This document shows positions 11,563 to 23,059 of a stretch of DNA of 64,000 nt, in pieces; the stretch's first letter is position 1, and every line of letters begins with the position of its first letter. Origin of the DNA: Siphonodentalium dalli (lineage: Eukaryota; Mollusca; Scaphopoda; Gadilida; Siphonodentaliidae); NCBI GenBank assembly GCA_032622095.1, contig CP136066.1:115343319-115407318 (forward strand), given 5' to 3'. Below the pieces are notes generated by a model that saw nothing but the letters and a program-made list of their open reading frames with translations, was not told the origin of the DNA and searched no databases. The position numbers and the translations under genes are program-made.

Positions 11563-12692
11563 ATAAGTTATAAAAAAAATTGAAAGATCAAAATATGTGC
11601 TAAATAAATACTCTCAAAGGGAGCCTGTTCAGCAATTTAGTCAATAAACCATCACACTGATAACTTTTCCCCTCGAACTGCAAAGAGACGAACACGTCAT
11701 AAAACATGTACGAAAAACATATTATGTTATAAATTTTCGAAATTTTATAAAAACCAAAACGTATAAAATAGTGACACAACAAACCAAAATGTCCTTTCCT
11801 GTCATATAGACTAGCTGGGATACCCGGCGTTGCCCTGATAAAGAATGAGTAAATTATCAGTGCTCCTTCAAGTCATTTAAATTAAATATCAGTCACCTGG
11901 GGTAAACATCACCTATTGCATGATAATCGCCGGATAAAGTTACCTCTATATCATTCAAGTTGATAATAAACGCTTTTAATTACTAATTGTTAGTTACTCT
12001 TTAAGTAATCTGAGGTCAACGACACCTATCCCATCACACTCCCCGTGTCAAAATACATTTATGTGTGCCAATTCCCCACATGTAAATATTCTGTGCTGAT
12101 AATAAATGCTCTTCATTGAGCCTCTCTATTAATATGTTTTACCCCCTTTAATTTAAAGGTGCACTTAAACCTGCCCCAATATACCCCGACCTTACGTCAA
12201 AGGTGCCTAACCCATGCTTGCCCCCATGCTCATCTATTTTAATATAATTTTTTAAAGGCCCCTTTAGGTTCAACGGCACCAATCCAATTAAATGGTATAA
12301 TCATCGGGTCAATTCGCCTCATGCATACCAATTTCCAGCGATCAGGATCCAACCGTTTTGATTATATGATTAACTATTTAATAAAACAAAATATTAGCGC
12401 CCCTGTAAGTCGTGTGAGGTCAACGGCACCTATCACATTACACTCATCGAGTCAATTTACCCCTATAAATCTATTTTTAAATACCAGATTCTAACCATTT
12501 TGGGTATATAATTAATTATTTAGTTAAATTAGTTATTATTGTCCTTTAAGACATCTGACGTCAACGTCCCCTATAACTCCATGACACTTCCCGGGTCAAT
12601 TGGCCCATGTGTACAAATTCTCAGCTCCGATTGTCCAGTCGTTTGGTCGCACATAGCCCGACAGACAAACAAACAGACAAAGTTGAGTTGTA

Positions 12693-13997
12693 TCTATTAT
12701 ATATTTTGGAAGATCTGTGTGTCTGTCTGTTTGCCTGTCTGTAATCGATGGACTCGAAAACGGCAGAGCCGATTTTGATGAAACTTGGTATGTGGGGTTT
12801 TTTTCGACCGGGGAGTGACATGGGCCTATTGATTTTCAACTTTTCACGTGCCGAGGTCAAATCTGTTTTTACGCTGTGTTACGGGACTTTCATTTGAGTT
12901 CGGTGCTTACAAATCGATTCGAAACAGCGCGAATAATAAAATGCCAGTCATAATAATGACACTGTGAGAATCTTTCGTGTTTCCTCTTTCCAACGATATA
13001 TAATGCGTATGTATCCGTTTTAGTTATCTGCCTCAATTATCAGGAAGAAGTGGTACTATCTTCCATCAGGATAAAACAATGCGTAACTTCTATGACGTCG
13101 TTAGAGGTCATAACGTTAGATCACGTTAACGCTTAACCGGCCGATGCATTTGACTGTTTCAGACGTCTTGGCGATAACTCGGGCACCGATGGTAATTTAT
13201 CTTTACGTTGAAACTTGATAATTAATGAGCGTGCGTATATGAGGCGCGTTTATATACTTGAGTGGAAATCAAATCGGGTTAAACTGGCGGATTTTTACGG
13301 ACGAAATTTGATGCATAGGGTATCTCGGTATCCACTGGGCCGATTTCCCGGTATCCGTTTGGGGGGGGGGGGGTGGTGTTTGACCCCACCTGACCTTGAC
13401 CTTCAAAATGGTCAATTCAAGGTCAAAGCCCGTGTCTGTGTGTGTGTCTGTAATCGATGGACTCGAAAACGGCCGAGCCGATTTCGATGAAACTTGGTAT
13501 GTGGGGGTCTTTTCGGCCGGGGAGTGACATAAGCCTATTAATTTGCCCGTGCGACATGACCTTGACCTTGAAATCGGGTAATTTCAAGGTCAAACGCCCG
13601 AATATCACGGGATTTCGATGAAACTTGGTATGTGTGGGTACTTTCGGCCGGGGAGTCTCATAAGCATATTCATTTGCCCGTGCGACGTGACCTTGACTTT
13701 GAACTCGGGTCAATTCAAGGTCAAATCGCGAATTTTGATGGGATTTCGACGCAATTTTATACGTGGGGTTACTTTTGTCCACTGAGTGTTTTGGGCGGGT
13801 CGAGTCGTGACCCCGACCTGACCTTGACCTTCAAAATGATCAATACGAGGTCAAATCGGGTAAAATCGGATGGATTTCGACGGGTACTTTTGTCCAGGCA
13901 GTGTTTTGGACGTGTCAAATCGTGACCCCACCTGACCTTGGCCTTCAAAATGGACAATTCAAGGTCAAAGCCCGGACGAAGTCGGGTCACCTTCTAG
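12693..13997 (+). mobile_element. Non-autonomous Helitron-like element, nested in another Helitron
   Basis: It begins TCTATTATATATTTTGG (12693, preceded by A) and reads into GTGTGTCTGTCTG, a common Helitron 5' pattern. It ends with a bulged hairpin CCCGGACGAAGTCGGG (13971-13986), seven bases, then CTAG (13994-13997) followed by T. There is no target duplication, as expected for rolling-circle transposition. The interior repeats: a block with AATCGATGGACTCGAAAACG at about 12743 and again at 13450, then units of about 120-140 bp containing GATGAAACTTGGTATGTG.GG and CGGCCGGGGAGT. Eight exact TCAAGGTCA motifs lie in 13391-13967. The open frames crossing it are repeat artefacts. Length 1,305 bp; no helicase. 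Confidence 0.75.
13391..13967. promoter_or_regulatory. Array of TCAAGGTCA-type nuclear receptor half sites
   Basis: The 9-mer TCAAGGTCA or its complement TGACCTTGA is exact at 13391, 13417, 13557, 13584, 13688, 13715, 13819 and 13959, mostly as facing pairs about 17-18 bases apart. This 9-mer is the known extended half site of ERR and NR5A/FTZ-F1 monomeric nuclear receptors. The array is part of the Helitron at 12693-13997, so each copy of the element would carry it. Whether it binds anything in this organism is unknown. Confidence 0.3.
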
Positions 13998-14039
13998 TTA
14001 GTATATATAGATAGATAGATAATTGAATACATCGAAATG

Positions 14040-16459
14040 TAATCAGGACGCATATATATATATATTAATATGTTCCACCGACAGACTTGTTCGATTGAAT
14101 ACAGACAGAATGTTGGATCCGGTATACATTCGAATGACTGATTGGTATAGATAACAGCGTCTATATATACCAAATACCAGCCGTGGAAATATTATCCGAG
14201 TTTCAGAAGCAGGTCGTATGCATATCGTGCATTCTGCATGGAGATCATACATCTTGGTTGAGTTTGTTTTTCCTAATTGCCTCCCTTGAATATATCATTT
14301 GTTAGGGGTATCAGGTGCAGCGGAGTCACCAGTTCATGAATGAATGCATGTAATCGACGTGGTGTTGGGATTTCAAATTACTTCAGCTAGGAATATATCA
14401 GCCAGCGACTTGACCCAGTCTGATGGGCGTAAACAATCGAGTTCGTCACTATATATTCACTATACGTAGTACCGACATCAGATACAAGAACGAGGCAACG
14501 GGAACAAGATTAACCGTGGACAGTTCCTTACTGAAAACCTCACACTCACTGCAGAATGAATCCACGCCCTATATACTTTGCATTTCAGAACGAAATTATT
14601 TCCGAGATACCACTCTACACATCAGCGAAGTTTCACGCTATATAGTCCGGTCTGTCACGTTTTTGCTAAATTTGCCCCCAGTCTACTTAGCTTTTATAAT
14701 TTTAATATCGTCTTATCCACAGAACCTTCATCCAGATAAGCCCGAGTGGATTTACATGTATGTGTACATATATGTCGTCTTATGTTCACTCTTATCCACA
14801 AAACTCTCGTATATAGATTGCCCGAGTGGGCTTCTGTGTACCTCCATATGGCGTCTTCAACGAAACCCTCACCTGTACAGGGGTCGGGGCAGTAAAATAA
14901 TGCGAAAACGGTTTGCCGATTTATTGCATCAGGCATTTTCGGCCACCCACCACCCTCAAACCTGCACAACAAATAATGTTTTATTCCCTTGTTCGAACCC
15001 ATGCATGGCCCGAAAATCGGGAACTATATATTTTCAAGCTTGATCCCAGTTGAGGGACAGCTCAATGTGTCATTCCGATCTATACATGTCCATTTCGATT
15101 AGAAATGAGAATGTGTTCACGTTCACTGAATCAAGCACATTTGAATTATGCTATGATATGAACACTCATACTGAGTCCGTGCCTCCATAAATACCATCTA
15201 TATCGCATTATCAACGTAACCCTCACCGATATGTACATGTTATGAAGATGCTGATGTTCTATATCACCAAACTCAAAGACATAGGTAGTAGAAGTATATA
15301 TATAGGTTGATTTTAGTTATACCGTATTAAATTTCTTGGCCATCAACACAAAATTATATTGATGATGGTGACAGGTTCAGACTGTAGGACATGAAAATGT
15401 TCTCTAGAGTTCCACATTGCTTGCATGTTGTTGTATAGAAGTTTCAAGACAAATCCAGAGAGAATGGATGTAATGAGCGCCAGTAATGGGGTTGAACACA
15501 CTGGACACTGCACGAGGTGTATGGAATAAACCTTTATATGTGTAGCACCAAAACCGAGGAAACAGGCGGCTGCAAAAGCAATTGTATAATATAGACATCC
15601 CATTGGTCTGTGTTTGCACACACGGATTATACAAACCGCTTATATCGAAAAGAAAACACCTCAGAAAACCATTATAGTCGTTACGGACTATTATCGTGTG
15701 TATGATCATAGAACCGTTTAGCACTAGCGAAAACTCTGAGATAAAAATGTGTTACGAACACGATAAGAACTTCATAACGATGCGTAAGTGGCGAACGAAG
15801 ATTTCTATACCGTATGTTTTCATTTCTTCAGCGTGCTCATCAGATCAGCATATAGTACGATTCTGATGAATTACAAGTATAACATCGGCACGCAACCACA
15901 AGATGTGCAAAAAATAGCAAAATGAGGAACACGTAAATTTTAAGGATATGTGTCAGTGCAGATCTGTTACAAGCGCGTTAGCATCCGCGTCATGCAGGAC
16001 ACACTATATTGTCGTGGATGATTCATATGTGAGCCGAAATGTGCAGCTCCATGCACGGGGTTCTTTAACCTTTCTTGATATATGGGTTCCAATTGTACCC
16101 CTGCATACGGATTTCCAACTTTATGAAAATCATATCTGAATTCATTTGATATTTACATGATACACCATATAAATGATATAAGCCGAATTCTACAAGCAGT
16201 TAGAAGATTCGAATCAACAACACTCGGACTGGAACTAAATTTCGATATGATAACGAAATACCGACTCGCATTTATATACTACAATGTTCAACTTGTGTAA
16301 TTAAGCCACTCGACTAACACAATTTGATTCATAATTATCGTTCGGGAATGGGGGTGAGCCTGTGGGGCATACATATAATGTCAGTATCTATATAGAAGAA
16401 CCCTCACATCCGTCGCTTTAAACTGTCCATAATTCAGACAATATAGCGTATATAGTACA
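14040..16459. other. No recognisable gene; weak local repeats
   Basis: Nothing on either strand could be tied to a known family. Loose repeats of a phrase like TTATCCACA.AAC..TC followed by CCCGAGTGG..TT occur near 14713 and 14792. The longest frame (14423-15043, 206 codons) has no recognisable motif and unremarkable composition. A minus-strand frame at 15343-15621 is hydrophobic but shares nothing recognisable with known proteins. Confidence 0.4.
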
Positions 16460-16467
16460 ACCAATAC

Positions 16468-17369
16468 CAGGGGCGTAGCAAGCAAATTTTATTGGGGGGT
16501 ATAACCATTCATCGCAAAGCGATGACCCGACGCCGAAGGCGTCGGTGAGGGAGAGCACAAGAGGGGGGGAATTTCTGACATTGGAAGCTTAAAGTGGCTC
16601 TCTGGTGGCTTCTGACCCATCTGACATTGTTTTCCCACCCACTACATTATCATAGATTAGATCAACATTCTTATCATTTATCAATTGTAATTTCATAAAA
16701 TGGTAGGCCGATTGGAAGTGTAATGAACAAATAGGTATATGGGAATTCAGGTTGTGTTATTGTCTAGTCATTAATGATGTGAAATTACTCCCATAACTGG
16801 GATCAGATATTCAGAAAGTAAATATGTCACAAACAACCATGCATGAGAAAGTAGACTACATGGATACACACATCACCATGGGTATGTATCGTGGGGTATT
16901 TATCGTGTGGGTATGAATAGTGTGGGTATGTATCGTGGGTATGTATAGCGGGTATGTATAGTGGGTATGTATAGTGTGGATATGTATAATGTGGGTATGT
17001 ATAGTGTGGGTATGTATAGCGTGGGTATCTATAGTGGTGGTATATATTGTGTGGGTATGTATCATGTGGGTATGTATAGTGTGGGTATGTATAGTGTGGC
17101 TATGTATAGTGTGGGTATGTATAACGTGGGTATGCATAGTGTGGGTATATATAGTGTTGGTATGTATAGTACGGGTATGTATCGTTTGGGTATGTATAGT
17201 GTGGGTATGTATCATGGAGGTATGTATGGTGTGGGTATGTATCGTGGGGGTGTGCATTGCCGCGATCGTCGGCGATACTTAATTCGTTTGCCAAATATTT
17301 TTACTAACCTTTGGAAAATATTGGGGAGGGGGGTAAATACCCCCTTGCCCCCCGGTTCCTACGCCCCTG
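16468..17369. mobile_element. Non-autonomous hAT transposon with exact 8-bp duplication and internal minisatellite
   Basis: Terminal inverted repeats CAGGGGCGTAG (16468) and CTACGCCCCTG (ending 17369) are bracketed by ACCAATAC at 16460-16467 and 17370-17377, an exact 8-bp target duplication as made by hAT transposases. Length 902 bp. The left third is ordinary sequence including GCGATGACCCGACGCCGAAGG-type text. The right half is a 15-bp minisatellite (16870-17262). There is no transposase. The CAGGGGCG start is a common hAT-type end in invertebrates. Confidence 0.93.
16870..17262 (+). repeat. 15-bp minisatellite GTATGTATAGTGTGG
   Basis: About 25 units of GTATGTATAGTGTGG with small changes, lying wholly inside the hAT element. 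Because 15 is a multiple of three, every frame that avoids stops stays open. That explains the MYSVGMYSVG-like and HTHTIHTHTI-like frames on the two strands, which I do not regard as genes. Confidence 0.95.
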
Positions 17370-17377
17370 ACCAATAC

Positions 17378-18120
17378 ATTCCTAAAAGTGTAAGAAAAAT
17401 CATTTAAAAGGCATGTTACATCGAGTAATTTAAACCATTGTTGGTGTTTTTAACAATTCTTCCGATCTGGTGGTTGTTGGTCATGCGATTGTCCATGTGT
17501 GAACGGGTTCTCGGAGTTCCGGTAATGAAGCGGGATATAACTAATTGCCCATCGGCGGGGGATCCATTGATATATCGACTCGAAGCTAATGTGTTACCTA
17601 CTGAATATACAACAATCAATGACGGTGAATAATCTCATCGCATCATGTCTATCCGACGCTGATTTGAGCCAGCATAGAGCACTGGTTGTCAATCGAATGC
17701 AAGTCACCGCCGCAGGTCGATGATGCCACGACGAATGAGTATCACGCTCCTTGACAGATCAGCACCACTTCGTAGAGAAATTCTTCACGCCGTTGCGCAT
17801 CAACTTCACGGCATGCACGAAGTCAGCGAATCTGGATTTCACAATCTATGATGTTTAACACTGCGTCCAACACAAAATTTGTACACAAATGGTTTATCAT
17901 TTTTTGAATAAGTACACAATTCAAATCAGCTTATCAAAAATACCCAACGAGATCTGTGCTCGACGTTTCATAATCGATCATATTCTGGGGGTATCCGATA
18001 TCGTCAAAATTCAGCTACGATATTTATGGGGTATGGTGTGTATCGGGCGTAAGTCGCGACAGATTGGGAGAAAAACTGGCGCAAATGATTACTCTTGTCA
18101 CGTGGATTACACGTCGTGGA
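17378..18120. other. No recognisable feature
   Basis: A slightly GC-richer stretch (17640-17860) has a frame on the minus strand with a stop in it, but no motif that I can name. Short frames at 17416-17632 overlap on both strands and are not supported. Confidence 0.4.
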
Positions 18121-18137
18121 ACTAGGGCCCTGATTCA

Positions 18138-20309
18138 GTTGCATTCTGATTAATTCAACGGACCACATTGCTTTTTCGCGAAGATATATTATGATACCAA
18201 CGCATATACATAACAGTGTCGTCAACCTGAGCTATACTATAGACCACCTTGCAACTGATCTAACACAATTTCATATATATGTCAAACTTGTGAACCCGGT
18301 TGCTTTCTGGCTTCAATATGGCTTCTGAACTGTTTCATTTTGTATAACAGACGGCCACAAAGAATTTGTTAGACATGCATTTGAGTCATTTAAAGATAAT
18401 ATTTACATTGTATACTGACGACCAATTATCGTCGTTATGAAGTGAGCAAATTGATATTGGTATTATGTTCATCTTCACTATCATTATGCCTTGTGCAATG
18501 ATTCGATTCGAGATTCGATGCGATTCGGAATAATTCGGCTGATTCAAGATTCGATTCGAAATGAACATGCCTACGTGGAACAGCATTGTGCTCAAAATCA
18601 AAATGGCGTCCAGAATGGACAAAATAGAATAAAATTTACATTTTTTGGCAAAATTGAATAGCTAGTCCTATTAGAGTGAACACACGCTCGAATTATGCAA
18701 GGAAGAAATTATGCAGAGTATAACAGAAACTTTTTCTGTGCGAATTATCTCTAATGTGTCTAACGTGAGAGCAAGCGAAAGTAGGGTCTCGTACAACGGT
18801 TAAATATGAACTTTTGGGCGCCCAGAAACGGACAAATAACTCAGTTATATTTGCAGTGTTATATCTTGAATCGTGTGACATATATGTATTACAAAACAGT
18901 TAAATTGGATTTAATTGGGATGTTTTTTATTATGGGACCTTTTCTAGAAGCAGAAATATAATGTGCTCAGAGCAGTATCACGAATATTGCCGGTTATCAT
19001 TTATTTTGATATCTACAACATATAACCTTTCTAAATCCACTGCTATAGAACAGTATGAGATATAGAGGATCTCTATTAAATGAGTCGCAATTCTATACGG
19101 AATTTATTAACAGAGTGCACTAAATTTCGATTCGATTTGGCTTACAAGGTTAAATAGTGTTAGGTCGGTGTATTCTCTTATATATGCGACATAAGTTATA
19201 TATGATATTGCATTGACACAGGTGTTTCACAAAATTTCTGGAATCTCTAGTCATGGAAGGGTTAAAGGTACTCAATCCGATTCGATGGTCCCCATATCAG
19301 ATTCCAATTTTTTTAAATGCCGCTTCAGTTATCAGAATCGATTAATTGCCCAAAATTAATGCCGACCACAGTCAACTATAGTATAGAATTGCCCAAAACC
19401 TGTTATTTACCAACATTTTGTTTAACGAAATTGCCGGTTTGTCATATTATATCTGACAAAAAAGCCACTTGATTTTAGAGTTATCTATCTTCATCCGCAA
19501 TTCGGTCCGAGGCCGTCTTCTCATCGTCTGTTTACTGGGCCACTTAGTTCAACTACCATGGGACATGCAGACTTGCCCACCAAATATATGAACTGAAACT
19601 TTGAAATATTTGAAATGTTTGAAATATTGTACGAACAATGAAAACGTAATATATAATAGAGGATCCATGATGAGTCGCAATTCTATACTGAATGTATTAA
19701 CCGAGTGCATGTTTTAAATTCGACTGGAGCCGAGTTTTATCGAGGCTCGAGTCGAATATAGTGGACGAGGTTAATAAATTTCGTATAGAATTGCGACGAA
19801 TGTGAAATCCATTTGATCACATAAGCACTTTTTAGCAAGGAAAAACGATCTCAAAACGGCTGGGATTAAAACAAAATTAAAATTGATTTCAACACAAATC
19901 GAATATCATAGTTATATTATAATTAACATAATAATAAAGTTCCGATATTGACATCGACATCACTGTGCTAAGCTCTTACCTCACTGTGTGTGTCGATAAT
20001 AAACATGTATCTTACTCAAAAATACGAGACCTGGTTTAGGCGCTCGTTATGTGATTAATATTCATACTGGCTAAAATATGTAGATCCTATTGTCCGTGTC
20101 TCAAAATATAAACAGTTCAGAAGCCACATTGAAGCCAGAAAGCAATCAGGTTCACAAGTTTTGACATATTTATGAAATTGTGTCGGATCACATGCAATGT
20201 GGTGAATAGTATAGCTCAGGTCGACGGTGATGTTATTTATATGCGTTGGTATCATAATATATCTTCGAGAAAAAGCAATGTGGTCCGTTGAAATAATGAG
20301 AATGCAACT
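18138..20309. repeat. Long inverted repeat, about 205-bp arms, 1.76-kb spacer
   Basis: 18138-18342 matches the reverse complement of 20102-20309 nearly throughout. Landmarks are GTTGCATTCT, CAACGGACCACATTGCTTTT, GAAGATATATTATGATACCA, GAGCTATACTAT, and GCTTTCTGGCTTCAAT with GGCTTCTGAACTGTTT. Just outside both arms a TAGGGCC occurs in inverted orientation (18123-18129 and 20412-20418), but 8-bp flanks do not match. The spacer and outer right side contain several ATTCGATTCGA-like strings (18495-18560, 20315-20410). Probably a non-autonomous DNA element with long terminal repeats; superfamily undecided. Confidence 0.6.
19675..19796. repeat. Hairpin element with about 28-bp arms
   Basis: TCGCAATTCTATACTGAATG with TATTAACC (19675-19702) pairs with 19769-19796 with a few mismatches. 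An inner pair, CGACTGGAGCC with GGCTCGAGTCG, extends the stem. A single half copy of the same arm lies at 19085-19112, reading TCGCAATTCTATACGGAATT. Likely a small MITE or decayed terminal repeats. Confidence 0.6.
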
Positions 20310-20439
20310 GGTGCCAATGATTCGATACAATTCGAATCAGGACAGCCTATTTCTAATCGAATTGAATCAGATGAAAGAGTCCGAATTGCATGGAATAGAA
20401 TCGATTCGCATGGCCCTAACTATGAACGCAATGTATTAA

Positions 20440-21690
20440 ACTACAAATGAGTACCACAAACTATGTTCTATAAACTCTAAACTTGACCAAAATCGCCTAG
20501 ACTTTGTCGCAGAGACTGCATATGTTTATACATCTGGGCATAATATCTGGTTATATTCACCAAGACCACATATACCCGAAAAGGTACTACGTTTTCTGCA
20601 ACCGTGTCACTGCGTTTACCCATTCTCCATAATTGTACACATATCTGCTGCATACAAAGCCATAACTAACAACAATGAGTGAATGGTAAACGCTGAAATA
20701 ACAGGTTTAAACGATGATCGCATTATATTTAGCACAAGTACGTGGGCGGTATTGATAAGTTATTTTTCAAATAAGAAAATACTGAAAACTAATATTGTGC
20801 ATTGTATGGTATCATATTGTAAAGTGCCTACTGAAGTAATTTGAACAAAACTCTCTGCTCAGAAACCGGTTTTGTAGCAGCACGGAAATGAGTCTTAAAT
20901 AAAATGTACGATGTACCGTCTCTTCGATCTGTGAGATGGATTGCTAATCTATTAAAGAGGTATGTGTATTCTTTGCAGTATAATAAGCATTGCGACATAC
21001 GTGCATGCTTTATTATCACGGACACGGATAGTGTTCAACATTCCGGAAATGTAACTAGTATTTATACTGCAAGCTTATGCACTTCAGTGTCTGCGTTGCA
21101 TTCAATAAATTATCATGCCGAATGAAACTACCACGCACTGTGTGGCGAAACATTACTTCGTGTGCTGCATGCCCGAAATTATTATTGTTGACTGTTGGAT
21201 GTATTCTAAACAGAACACCCTATCGTTTAAAGACGCAAATCATTGGGTTTGACTTGCGTTGCAGTGGCCTAAATCCTTCAGATGGATCTGTTTTAATGAC
21301 CTGAGTATTTTTAAGGATATTTAACAAGAGACCACTATATTGCTATTTGCTCATACGTATTTTCACCCCAAGGTGGTTATGCAATATGTTGCTATCGTCG
21401 TGGCATGTCTTGGATTTGAGGCCATTTGGACAGACATTTCATGGCCGCGATTGAATTATGTTCTGTCCTTGTCACTCTATTCGTCCCCGTGCTCGAATTT
21501 CACACGATGTGGTATAACTGCGAAATTCATATTCCACAATGTATCGTATAATGACTGATTTCGGGAACTGCTGTAATATATCTAGACAGCCATGTTGGAC
21601 GTAATCTTGGATAGTAAAGTTTCCCAAATAGTCCGTGTGCCAATTCTCAGAAAGCCTCTAGTTTAGAAGTTGGCTGCACCCCCCCCCCTC
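20440..21690. other. No recognisable feature
   Basis: Short overlapping open frames on both strands, none with a recognisable motif. No tandem or terminal repeats were noticed. Confidence 0.4.
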
Positions 21691-22880
21691 CAACAAAGGT
21701 TTTTATATATCAAATTGAAGGTCATTATATGACGCATCCGATTTTGCTTGTTGCCCGCTTCAGAATGTGTCCCAAAATAGATATTTCAGGGAAGACAACT
21801 AACCCTAAAATAAAATAAAAATTTCATCGAGTACAATTGTCAGCGTATAAAAAAAATAATGCGGTTATAAAGTGAACAAGACATTGTTTATATTAATGAT
21901 AGATCACCATTAAACAATATGAGATACAACACTGGACCAATGTATAAGCTAGTTCGAAAAAAATACGATAAATATTTTGAACTTGCGAAATATTACTTGG
22001 ATTTTGAAAAATAGTGTCACATATAATTTACTATAACTTGTGAATCACATGGGCTATTGACGCGCAAGATATCTCAAAAATTGCCCCAAAGACATTACAA
22101 AACAATTTGGATGATGGAATGCCAATTATATTTCTGTGAAAATGCGCTGTGGGCATAAACTTAACCCCACCCCCTAAAATATAATTTTCTCAGAAAAATT
22201 AATTGTATAGTTTACACTTAGAATGCCGCATGCAAAGAAGGCTTAAGGGGCATAAAATGAAGCAGTGTAGAGATTGATGACGGGGAATGATAAACAACCT
22301 TGTCAGTCAGAACGTGTTCTAAGATGAAAATTGGGGGGGGGGGGATGGTGAAAAATGGTAATTTTTACTAATTTCTCAAAATTGTACAACATTGTGTACA
22401 GGGGTATGGAAAAATCAGACGAGGATACTGGTCCAGAATTTGTAAATTCATAAAACCTCACATGATCACTTTTTTGTCAACTATTTCATATTTTTTCAAT
22501 TTTTATTTGAATTTTTGTACAAAGCTGATTATATATTTTTATATTTCAACTGATCACATATGGCTACCAAAGGCTGATGAGTGAGACTCACGTTTTTCAG
22601 GGAGGTATTTTCTGGCGCATTTTGTGACACTAGACACAAATTACGATATATACAGCATTGGACACTTCATGTTTGATAATTGTTTTAAGATGGCGTCCAA
22701 AACGGCCACCAACATCGAAGTTTTTCAATCTTACCGACACAAATTTAACTAGGTTCGTCACATGCGGATAAGGTAATTAGTCATTAAGAAAATGCATTCA
22801 CTGGTGCTCCTCCTCAAACTAAATAACTCTAATATCTTGTCTCAACTAATTTATTGTGATGAGTAATTGATTGACGAAAA
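21690..22880 (+). repeat. Dispersed repeat family R3, left arm of a large inverted pair
   Basis: Matches 26620-24960 on the opposite strand, interrupted there by extra sequence. Shared landmarks: GACGCATCCGATTTTGCTTG near 21732, GTGTCCCAAAATAGAT near 21767, GATAAATATTTTGAACTTGC near 21967, AACTTAACCCCACCCCCTAA near 22158, CACATATGGCTAC near 22556, and a TGGCGTCCAAAACGG motif near 22690. Non-coding. The last motif resembles the GGCGGCCAT blocks of family R1, so the two families may be distantly related. Confidence 0.65.
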
Positions 22881-23059
22881 TGACCAATAACTCTGCTCAT
22901 CCTCAGGGTAGCCAGTTAAGTCAAAATTGGCACTACTTCGGTTATTCCATGCATTTTCATTTCATGCATTTTCATTTCATACACCGGTCAATTTTAGCAA
23001 TGCCTATTTTTATGCTTGAGGTAGACAAGCATAGCGCCCATGGCTTGATTATATATTAG

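Larger units (their letters stand above)
11811..14011 (-). mobile_element. Non-autonomous Helitron-like element, split by a second Helitron
   Basis: On the minus strand the element starts with TCTATATATAC (14011 downward, preceded by A) and ends with GGGCAACGCCGGG, TATCCC and AGCTAG (11811-11814), followed by T. A TC start, a hairpin-prone GC block near the 3' end, a CTAG end and insertion between A and T with no target duplication are the Helitron signature. The 5' end is separated from the body by another element at 12693-13997. Removing it leaves a normal Helitron 5' end running into the (GTCT/GTTT)n block at 12662-12680. The body (11830-12650) is a degenerate tandem of about 120-135 bp units with GAGGTCAACGGCACCTATC. 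Intact length without the insertion is 896 bp. No Rep/helicase gene. A related body lies at 46392-47010 on the other strand. Confidence 0.72.

Noticed and set aside
14423-15043. 206-codon frame as a gene
   Set aside because: No motif, overlapped by an opposite-strand frame, with unremarkable composition and no similarity that I recognise.
16870-17262. CRISPR-like regular repeat
   Set aside because: There are no unique spacers, the unit is a simple minisatellite, and the sequence is eukaryotic.
16856-17407. Open frames of 102-148 codons with MYSVG or HTHTI repeats
   Set aside because: They are translations of a 15-bp minisatellite inside a hAT element; a period divisible by three keeps frames open on both strands.
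18123-20418. hAT assignment from TAGGGCC ends
   Set aside because: The 8-bp flanks (CGTGGAAC and ACTATGAA) do not match, so superfamily and exact ends were left open.
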